DNA from: Isoetes taiwanensis
Lineage: Eukaryota; Streptophyta; Lycopodiopsida; Isoetales; Isoetaceae
Length of the DNA stretch: 64,000 nt
Direction of reading: 5' to 3'
NCBI GenBank assembly: GCA_021234155.1
Contig: JAJEKV010000035.1
Span: forward strand, 3,240,224 to 3,304,223
How positions within the stretch are numbered: position 1 is the first letter of the stretch; every line of letters starts with the position of its first letter. Both the position numbers and the translations under genes were made by a program. The notes beneath the pieces are model-generated. The model did no database searches and was not told the DNA's origin. It saw only the letters and a program-made list of their open reading frames with translations. Below are positions 1 through 8,180 of this stretch, piece after piece.

Positions 1-133
1 CATATCTGGAAGGGAAAGCAGGCGAAAGACTGAGAAAGCCAATGAGGTATTAGTCTTCCCTGCCCCCCCACCAAAAAGGTGGGATTCATTGTGATCCTTG
101 GATTGACCAGAGGTTTTTGATATTAGTTGGCAG

Positions 134-861
134 TAAGAACCAGCTCTATGAATCGCGCTACAGGAGCTGCTGTCAATTCTATAGTACCTGTCACGGAGAA
201 AACATTAACTCCTGTTTTTGGAAATGGCCATGTTCCAGCTACAGTGGGTGTAACTTTACCCAATGGCCATAATACTGTTGCCTTTATTAACAGTGTTGAT
301 ATTGGACAATTGGAGCAATATCAACATGAAAAAGATCATCTTGAAGAGAGGTTGGTATTTACAATACTGGATTAGCATCTTTCTTTCATACAGTTTTGTA
401 TTGAACACCACTTGGCTGCATCTTTTTTAAGGCTGCATAACCTTGAACAATCTATGGTATGTGTAAAGGAAAGAAACGTAGACCTCGAAAGTAAGGTATA
501 TCAAGAATGTGTTTGTTGTTTCCTTTTTGCATTTTATTCTGGCGTTTAATTCTTGAGCATCATTCTCAGACTCTGGATTTGGAGCAACAAGTTTCTAAGT
601 TACAAGAGAATGTGGACAATCTGACTGAAGAACGAGATAATCTTCTTCTACAACGAGACAATTTATCGGAGACTTTGGAAGAAGAGAGAAAGCAACGAGA
701 GCTTGATGACCAGGAGATTCGCAAAAGACTAAAGGTCAGAGTGGTGAAGCACATAGTGATGATACATTGTCAAGGGACTTATCCTTGTCTTGTAACAGGT
801 TGCTCTTTTAAGGGTGAAGGAGCTTGAAGCAGAACGAACGAGGATGCAAGTCCGGAACTGA
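134..861 (+). CDS. 3' part of a spliced coiled-coil protein gene
   Basis: Four exons join in one frame: 134-350 (first ATG at 148; the gene may begin upstream, as the frame is open from 127), 432-495, 570-734 and 799-861 (TGA 859-861). Introns start with GT at 351, 496 and 735 and end with AG at 430-431, 568-569 and 797-798, and the phases (2, 0, 0) agree. From the end of exon 1 onward the product is a charged coiled coil rich in E, K, Q, R and L (for example LDLEQQVSKLQENV in exon 3). Exon 2 continues the heptads directly, which is the best support for this splice model. I do not recognise the family. No enzyme motif or membrane segment is visible. It is the most host-like gene in the window and could be an intact gene end or a decayed copy. 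Confidence 0.5.
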
Positions 862-1152
862 CATTTTTTGGCTGGCCATTCTTTTGTACATTCTCACATT
901 CTCACACACTAACCCCAGTTTGTCTGATGACCCTGAACCCCTTGTAAAGCTTACCAAAAGAGAGGGAGGTCTGGAAAGTTCTAAAAGAAATGAGCTTTAT
1001 GCCAAGGGAGCCTCTAGCACAAGGCTTTGAATGCTTTGCTGGCTAGTCATGCTGGAGCCTTCATGGAGAAAGGATACTTGGCTTCTGGTTGTCAGCTGCA
1101 TCTAGCTGTATTGTACTATAAGAATGATAAGACATCAAGATCCGTTCATTGA
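862..1152 (+). other. Exon-like coding remnants downstream of the coiled-coil gene
   Basis: After the TGA at 861, two short open stretches look protein-like. One is about 945-1030 (reads LTKREGGLESSKRNELYAKG). The other is 1018-1152 (reads ALNALLASHAGAFMEKGYLA and onward, stop at 1150-1152). No convincing splice sites join them to the upstream exons and the family is not recognised. They may be more of the same host gene or pseudogenised sequence. Confidence 0.25.
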
Positions 1153-1804
1153 GCATTGTTGGTCGTCCTATGAATAAGTCATTACACCTCTTTTACATGA
1201 GCTTACCAATGGTTTAATAGCAAATAAAACCAAACAAGTAATAGCAGTGTTGTCAACATTGATATCATCAAGCACAATAAGACTTGTAATCATTTGTCCT
1301 CCTTGCTAAGCCAAGAAAAATCTTTGAATTTGTTGAATTTTATTGAAATTCTTATAAATTCCTCTTTGATAAGAGGTGATCTGAAAATTAGCTCATCTTT
1401 GTGACGTTCCCATCACTCAATTTGTTCAACCGATCTATTGACTAGTCTGATGTACAACTTATATAAAAGACTCAGAAAAGTTACAACACCATCAAAGAAA
1501 TATTTTCTTTCCCAAAGTTTTTTTTTTCCTCTCTAAGGATGTATAACAATCTATATAAAAGACTCGGAATTATTAGATTATTAGATCAGACAGAGATAAG
1601 ATCTCTTCAATCTAATCTTTATCATCATTAGATTAGATAGCGTGCACACCAAATATTGATCATATAATCTATCCTTAATCTCTCGAAGTAGTTGGTCTAC
1701 CATTAATCTCTCGAAGTAGTCGATCCAAACTAGAAAGAATGTTTTTGAATACTAGATGCCGTCGACATTTTCGAATAGCCCAGGTCAATGCTCATATAAT
1801 TTAG
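1153..1804. other. AT-rich spacer, no gene seen
   Basis: No supported ORF. The only structure is a short direct repeat TTAATCTCTCGAAGTAGT, with copies near 1676 and 1703, and a run of Ts near 1520. Homology to the copy A element starts at about 1805. Confidence 0.5.
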
Positions 1805-2401
1805 AACATTAGTTTCTTGTCGTCCTCGGGTCTTCGTCGAAGCTCTGAACTTCCTGCTCAGCTTGTTGCCGCTCTTGGATGGGGTCGACTTCGATGAAGT
1901 CTTCCACATCGTCGTCATGCCCTCCTTCTTCTTCCTCGGGTTCTGAGCCTTCGTATTCTAGGAGCAGCCGATCTTCTACTGAGGAGGCAGGGGGCTCTAT
2001 GTTCAATGGATGGATAGAGGGTTCTCCTATTTGGGTTTGGGCTCAGTGAAACAAGAATATGGCTACAACAGCGGTGTAGAAGAAGTATCTTTTTCTGTTT
2101 ACTGACATAGAAATATAGTCCGGCATACGAGCAGCCTTGTTGTCTAACTACTTAGCAATGTTGGAAACATCACTCAATGCGGCTTGAAGAGCTGCCCTTG
2201 GCGCAAAATATCCTATGCATGGGGGAGCTCTACCAAGGAAGGACCTACTTTTGTCTGGAACTCTCACATGATCTCTTGGTAGAATGGGGTAGCATTTATT
2301 GTGGAACCTTCCTTTTGAAACATTGCGAAGACCGAGTTGGCGTCTGCTTCAGCTACATGAGCTGTGGCGCTGTATCATCTCCTGAAGGATGAAGTTGCCA
2401 T
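1805..2401 (-). pseudogene. Copy A of element protein X (N-terminal half, broken)
   Basis: Reading from an ATG at 2401, the translation aligns throughout with the X protein of copy B (42845-40773). Shared stretches include AHVAEAD, GPSLV.LPPC, IGEPSI and, in the acidic linker, QERQQAEQE followed by QSFDED. Several in-frame stops (for example near codon 9 and after FYQEIM) show it is dead. Homology ends at about 1805, so the C-terminal half is missing. The function of X is unknown; it is an extra ORF carried upstream of gag by this gypsy family. A TATA-like box lies about 110 bp upstream, as in copy B. Confidence 0.7.
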
Positions 2402-2507
2402 GATGCTGATGTGAACGGGGTTATCAAACAGATGTATGAGTGCCTTAGAGATCGAAAAGATCGCCTTAGAGTGAGGAGCGAAACTGTAGGTTGCAAATGA
2501 GGGTCAT

Positions 2508-2518
2508 GTGTATATATG
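2508..2518 (-). promoter_or_regulatory. TATA-like box upstream of X copy A
   Basis: A TATATA core lies about 110 bp before the X start codon, in the same relative place as CTATAAATAG before X in copy B. The surrounding leader (around 2520-2690) is also recognisably homologous to 42970-43160. Confidence 0.35.
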
Positions 2519-2695
2519 TTGGCAGAACCCTAATTTTGAAATTTTTAGGTTTTGGAAAAATCTATCATTTTGAGGCCTAATTAGGTGTTTCTCAGGTAGT
2601 TTGAGGTTGCGAGCATGCAGAAGACTTTCTAATGATCCTATTGCAACAAATTTCATCTAATTTGCGATGTTAAGTTATGGCTGTTTAAAGTCTGA

Positions 2696-2765
2696 CTACT
2701 CACACAATGCACGAGAGACTCGAGCTAAATTTTAACTAAGGCCCTGGGCGCACTCTGTGAGTAGT
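2696..2765. repeat. Imperfect palindrome A1 of the H3-family element
   Basis: The outer arms CTACTCACA...TGTGAGTAG pair, with a looser middle around CTAAATTTTAAC. It is one of seven related palindromes in the window and lies between the H3-like ORF and X, as in copies B and C. Confidence 0.65.
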
Positions 2766-2901
2766 GGGCGCCTGTTTGGGTCTTAGATGACTCCAAAATT
2801 TGGTAAGGAGGCAAAATCTTGCTTATCTAGAGGAGTGAAGCCAGTCAATATGCCCTTAATTTCTTGTTTTGTATTTGTCTAGGTGTAGATCCATGGTCAA
2901 A

Positions 2902-2968
2902 TACTCACATAGTGCGCGAGCGTCCCGAGCTAAATTTTAGCTAAGGGCCTAGGCGCACTTTGTGAGTA
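2902..2968. repeat. Imperfect palindrome A2 of the H3-family element
   Basis: The outer arms TACTCACATAGTGCGC and GCGCACTTTGTGAGTA are complementary at all but one position. The centre GCTAAATTTTAGC is itself almost palindromic. It lies 206 bp from A1; copies B and C have the same paired spacing of about 200 bp. Confidence 0.75.
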
Positions 2969-3145
2969 GTGAGGCTCCAATTGATCACTTTTTGTTCGAT
3001 TTAACTAAAATAAAACGTGGATGCTACTATTATGACTAGTTTCAAAGACATTATAACAACACTTAACTTATATTACCCAACTTTGTATTATAAAATTTTT
3101 ATAGTTCTACATATTTTACAAATTCTACACAATTTAACAGTCCTC

Positions 3146-3532
3146 CTACTTGATGAATTTGGCTAGCTTCACATCCCTAGGCCTGCAAGTTACTCTTTTA
3201 GTATGAAGAGCACATGCTAGAGAGTCTTTAAAATGTTGTACCAGCCTCTGCTCCGCTGCTTCTTGTAGTGCGAGCAACATATCGTATGTTACTCGCTTCT
3301 CCTTGTCGAATTTCTGCCAGATCTCACGCGTAAGGCAGCTCTTGGTAGCAGAAGTCCATAGCTCCTCTGGAAGTGCCAAATCTCCCAGGCAGCTTTCGCG
3401 AAGTAGGAATCTTTGTTCCTCTTCATGGGCTTCTTTGATGGTGCTGGTCTTTCAGGAGATGGCTTCAAGGTGTTTTGCTTTATGGGCCTTCCTCTTTCCA
3501 CGTACCGAACCTTGCGTTCTTCATAAGCAGCC
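3146..3532 (-). pseudogene. Copy A of the histone H3-like ORF
   Basis: The translation runs in one frame from 3532 to about 3345 (ends near WHFQRSYGLLLPRA) and then shifts frame to 3379-3146 (REIWQKFDKEKRVTYDMLLA, ALQEAAEQRLVQHF, then KRVT). It matches the copy B protein and the H3 fold: alpha-N, alpha-1, alpha-2 with ALQEA, and the HAKRVT-like loop (here HTKRVT). One frameshift and a truncated N-terminus make it non-functional. Homology to copy B continues upstream to 3532 and stops exactly where the 19-bp minisatellite begins, so the array has replaced or invaded the N-terminal coding part. Confidence 0.75.
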
Positions 3533-4441
3533 TAGGTGGCATGTTGGGGCCTAAGTGGAGCGCACATGGCATGTCTGAGCCACCGTTGGCATGTTGGAGC
3601 CCGTGTGGCATGTTTGAGCCACCGCCCATGTTGTGGCATGTTTGAGCCACCTTGGCATGATGGAGCCTAGGTGGCATGTTGGAGCCTGTGTGTCATGTTT
3701 GGGCCATCTTGGCATGTTTGAGTGACCTTGGCATGTTGGAGGCAAGGTGGCATCTTGGAGCGTGCGTAGCATGTTTGAGCCACCTTGGCATGTTTGAGTC
3801 TAGGTGGCATGTTGGAGCCTAGGTGGCATGTTTGAGCCACCTTGGCATGCTTGATCCTAGGTGGCATGTTGGAGCCTAGGTGGCATGTTTGAGCCACCTT
3901 GGCATGATGGAGCCTAGGTGGCATGTTGGAGACCACGTGGCATGTTTGAGCCACCTTGGCATGTTGGAGCCTAGGTGGCATGTTGAAGGCTGCATGGCAT
4001 GTTTGAGCCACCTTGGCATGTTGGAGCCAGGTGGCATATTGGCGCCTGCATGGCGTGTTTGAGCCACCTTGGCATGTTTGAGCCACCTTGGGCATGTTGG
4101 AGGCAAGGTGGCATCTTGGAGCACGCGTGGCATGTTTGAGCCACCTTGGCATGTTGGAGCCTAGGTGGCATGTTTGAGCCACCTTGGCATGTTTGAGCCT
4201 ACGAGGCATTTTGGAGCCTGCGTTCATGTTTGAGTCACCTTGGCATGTTTGATCCTAGGTGGCCTGTTGGAGCCTAGATGGCATCTTGGAGCGCGCGTGG
4301 CATTTATGGGCCACCTTGGCATGTTTGAGCCTAGGTGGCATGTTGGAGCCCGCATGGCATGTTTGAGCCACCTTGGCATGTTAGACCTTGTGGCATGTTG
4401 GAACCCGCATAGCATGTTTAAGCCACCTTGGCATGTTGACT
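3533..4441 (-). repeat. 19-bp minisatellite array 1 (about 48 units)
   Basis: Tandem 19-bp units of two interleaved types, GGCATGTTTGAGCCACCTT and GGCATGTTGGAGCCTAGGT, occur with point variants. Because 19 is not a multiple of 3 and the unit lacks stops in most phases, long frames stay open on both strands with a 57-bp (19-residue) period. These frames are artefacts of the repeat and I do not call them genes. The array begins inside the H3-like coding region of copy A. Confidence 0.9.
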
Positions 4442-5183
4442 TTGGCTAACTTTTGTCTCGACAAATGGCAATGGTTTATTGAAGGAGAGAAAATGACGTA
4501 TAAAGAGATGATTTTTTTGGGTGGAATGGTAGTAAAGCCTTGGGAAATAGCAAATCATGCCTTAAGAAGTAACATCATGGCTCATGAAAAGTACCATTGC
4601 AACTCGAGTGGTCTTCCAAACTTTAACTTTGGGGTCTTCAACCTTTGACTTCGTGTTCAAGATGCGTAGGCGATCAAATATTCTTCAAGAGATGCCTATA
4701 TGATGCCAAACTAGTGTCCATCTTTGGTTCTTCACTACAAGTTGCCAAGTGATGGATGTCTTCAAGTTTCACGCTCTACAAGGTCTCTCTCTCACACACA
4801 CATGTATGAAGTCAAATGCGAGTGAAGTGTGTCAAGCATGCATATGCTCTTGTATGCTGCCATTTTGTGGCAGTGATGGCATGTGGACAACTCAAAACAA
4901 CACTACCTTAAAAAACAATACCTTAAGAAAAATATCCCTTCAAAAAACCATACAGCCTGAGAAAACAACGCATCCTTAAAAAAGAAACTATGCCTCCTTA
5001 AAAAACCACACATTCTTTAAAAGAAAAAAAAAACTATAGCTCCTTAAGAAAAACTATAGCATATCCTTGAGAAACCACACGTCCGTCTAACTACGTGTAG
5101 GCTTTTTTCAAATCTTCAAAAAAACAACCCGTGTTATGTTTTTACTGTTGTTTTCAGCTGTGAACCAAATGTTAGGATTGTAG
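4442..5183. other. Spacer with A-rich degenerate repeats
   Basis: No gene supported. From about 4895 to 5075 there is a decayed A-rich repeat (variants of CCTTAAAAAAC and ACCACAC). The rest shows no feature. Confidence 0.45.
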
Positions 5184-5348
5184 TGGTGGCAGGCGGATCA
5201 GTTTATGGAGTGCTTGCAAACATTCCCAGAAAATATGGTTGTCTCTGTCATTGACTTTGCGGAGAACTATACGTTCAAAATCCCGCAGGACATAGAAACA
5301 TTGCATTGGCATAACGATCACTGTTATTTACTTGTACACATTACATGA
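5184..5348 (+). pseudogene. Fragment of unidentified protein with a DFAENY motif
   Basis: A 54-codon open stretch ends in TGA (5346-5348) and reads FMECLQTFPENMVVSVIDFA then ENYTFKIP...LHWHND. The strong DFAENY followed by LHWHNDHCYLLVHI resembles a motif I recall from uncharacterised, probably transposon-derived proteins in plants and animals. I cannot name the family with certainty. After the stop, about 50 more bases read as coding-like sequence (HAKKYEEASLVVGVR). It has no start and no partner exons, so it is a relic. Confidence 0.35.
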
Positions 5349-5476
5349 GGCATGCAAAGAAATACGAGGAGGCAAGTCTTGTTGTTGGTGTCCGCAGTGC
5401 ACGAAGCGACTAGCTAATTCCTGCAGTTAAAGACTAATTATTCTTTATAATACTTTGTTTACAGAACGATGCTTGC

Positions 5477-5951
5477 TTAATAGAAATAATTCCTTGCCTT
5501 TGAATCTAACTTTGGACAATGTCGTTCCAAAGTGGAGAATTCTTGTATATAGTTATCCAATGATTGCCCTTTCTGTCTACACTCCATGAATTTATTCATC
5601 TGTATGGTATGAAAGGAAGGTGGACAATATTTTGATACGAAGAGTTCCTTGAAAGTCTCCCAAGCTACTTCCTCATCAGTCACCTTATGTGCTGTCTTAT
5701 GATGATTCCACCACATTAAAGCATTCCCAATCAAGCTCAATGCCACGACTCCCACCTTTTCTTCTTTAGGAACTTGTCTTACAACAAAATAATTTTCATC
5801 TTTCTGAATCCAAGCTTCTGTCTTAACTCCATCCTTATCGAAACCATCAAATAGTTCCAACTTGTATTTCTTGGCAATCTCCTTTAAAGCAGATGACTTC
5901 TTTTGTGCCTGAGAACTTTCCTTCCCTTGGCTCATAGGTATAGATAATGCT
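5477..5951 (-). pseudogene. Old gypsy gag, 3' portion (split by the copia insertion)
   Basis: Encodes a Retrotrans_gag-type region: ELFDGFDKDGVKTEAWIQ, then NALMWWNHHKTA, then QSLDNYIQEFSTLERHCP. This is the capsid-like fold typical of gypsy Gag. It is interrupted at 5956 by the copia element 5957-15135 and continues on the other side at 15136-15480. No protease or RT follows, so only a gag piece of this older element remains. Confidence 0.7.
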
Positions 5952-5956
5952 GTATC

Positions 5957-6158
5957 TGTTGAATTTACTAGTTTACTAGGAAAAACACAAGTAAGAGAGG
6001 AATGCACCACAAAAGAAGACACGTTTATTGTATATAATATATGTTACAATATATAGGCACCATAAAGGTCCACACATGGAAAAAGGTGAAAGCTATAAGG
6101 AGCTCTCGTTGCCTTTTTATAAAGGCACGCTGCCTTAATATAGGCAGCTTCACTAACA
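5957..6158 (-). repeat. 3' LTR of copia element
   Basis: 202 bp, TG...CA, matching 14936-15135. It is preceded in element sense by the polypurine tract AGGTGGGG (about 6158-6167). Confidence 0.93.
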
Positions 6159-6347
6159 CCCCACCTGCGACTTTAGTCTTTCACCAAATAAGATATAGAA
6201 AATATCGTGTCCAAAAATGAAGACCAAATATTGCAACTCACAACTCATAGATAATCTCCCCACTTGCAAATTTGGTCTCGCACTCGGATGAAAAAAACCT
6301 TTGGTGGCCACAAAGGAAAAAATCCGAGTGCTACAATTTTCTAATAT

Positions 6348-7971
6348 CTATTCCTGTGATTTGATAATAAACCTAAATGCAGAAGAGAATCTTCTCTTGA
6401 TTGCCAAAATAGTGTCACCCACATAAAGCGCAATCACCATAAAATATTCTTGAAAGCATCTTATATTCACATTGGAATCTGCAAAACTTAGAAATCCATC
6501 AGAAAAATAAGAGTTCACTTTGGCATACCAATCTCTAGAAGTTTGTCTTAAACTTCTAAGATGCACTCGCAAGTATCCTTTTCCAACAAACGCCTCAACA
6601 TCTTCCACTTTTGGGTGTAAAGACCCAATATCCACATTAGGAATTAGGCTATCAAGTATCTCAAAATCGCTAAGAACAACATTATAGTCATGACGATGAG
6701 TGACCATGTCAGCCATAATAGACTCATCAAACACTGCATCACGACTAGTAATGATTCTTCGCGTAGTAATATCATAAAAACGGTATTCTTGTGCCTCCAC
6801 AGTATAGCCTACGAAGATGGCTTTGAGGCCAACTGGATCAAGCTTCTTTCTCTTCTCTTTTGGAATATGAACATAGGCGAGACAACCAAAAACTCGCAAA
6901 TTTTGAACATTTGGTTTGACTCCTGTCCATAATTGCAAAGGAGTTACGCCTTTCAGAGAAGAAGTTACTGTTCGATTTTGCACATGATCCAAGCCAGCAT
7001 GAATAAGCATACATCGAACAACATTGATTATCGCACATTCTTGATACTCAACAATACCATTTTGCTGAGGGGAATCAGTGATGATAGGCTCACAAGCTAT
7101 ACCATGCTCTTCACAAAAACACTTGAATTGAGCAGACGTGAATTCCCCACTATTGTCAGTACGTAATCTCTTGATCACTTTACCAATTTGAGTCTCCACC
7201 ATATTCTTAAACACTTGGAATTTGGTGAAGACCAGAGACTTCGTAGAGATAAAATATACAATATGGGAAAAATCATCTACAATTTCTACAAACAAGATGA
7301 AATATCGTGCACCACTCAAAGCACAAGTTAGTGGGCCACATATACCAGCATGCACAAGCTCCAAAAGCTGTGTTGCACGTTTTCCTTTCTCATTGAAAGG
7401 ATGGCAATGTTGCTTCCCAACAGCACACGCCTCACATACAATTGATGCAGTGCTACTCAATGATAGACCATCGACAGTTCTATCCGAGGCCATATTCAAT
7501 AAATATTGGAAGTCGACATGTGCAAAACGACAATGCCACAGTGTACTTGATTCATCTCCACTGGCAGTCATAAGATTCACAAAATCATCAGTCAATTTAA
7601 GCTCGTACAATCGACCTTTGTCTCTGGGCAACTCCAAGTACACATCCATCTTGAATGAAGCTATATAATCGTCTATCAAAGTGTGTGGATAGACCAAGAT
7701 CAACAAGCCTAGACACAGAAATGAGGTTCCGGCATAAACCAGGTACATGTAAGACACCACACAAGACTTGCACACCACTGGAAGTATCAACATGAATATC
7801 TCCAATGCCTTTAACATCATGAGTCGTGTTATCACCAAGAAACACAAGTTTTCTAAGTTGAAGCGAGCGATAATTCCTCAACCAATGCCTATGAAAAGTC
7901 ATGTGCTGTGTTGCACCAGAATCAATAATCATGGAAACAACAGCTCCTGTAGAAAACCCGGCTTCAGAAGC
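6348..7971 (-). pseudogene. Copia pol remnant: protease, integrase, stub of RT
   Basis: Read in element sense: protease with MIIDSGATQHM (around 7920); GAG-pre-integrase LWHCRFAHVDF with the CEACAVGKQH zinc site; integrase core with LRTDNSGEF and SPQQNGIVEY (the last catalytic E context is altered, VEYQE where VERKN is usual). The frame then jumps from the region after integrase to a short RT C-terminal piece (TSRDWYAKV, then IALYVGDTILA). The RT catalytic YVDD has become YVGD, most RT motifs and all of RNase H are absent, and at least one frameshift is present (near 7600-7850). It cannot retrotranspose by itself. The gag-protease frame resumes correctly across the nested gypsy: codons ending at 13963 continue at 7971. 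Confidence 0.85.
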
Positions 7972-8151
7972 TGAAAGGAACCCCAAGAGAGAGAATTCCA
8001 GTTTACTATAATACTCTTTCTTATATTACGTAACTCAAAAATGGTACAATAGAGGACATAAGTCCCAAAATGAAAAGTCATGTCTCAAAAGACGTATAAA
8101 AGTATAAATACAATATCTTATGTATTTCTACCATGATCATGGTTTCTTACA
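7972..8151 (-). repeat. 3' LTR of nested gypsy
   Basis: 180 bp, pairs with 13778-13957. The polypurine stretch AAGGGAA precedes it in element sense. Confidence 0.93.
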
Positions 8152-8180
8152 TTCCCTTCGACTTAAAGAAGACAATGTCC

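Noticed and set aside
3667-4227. 186-codon open frame and several overlapping frames in the 3.5-4.4 kb region
   Set aside because: They result from a 19-bp tandem repeat lacking stops in most phases; the same happens in the inverted array at 16.4-17.1 kb.
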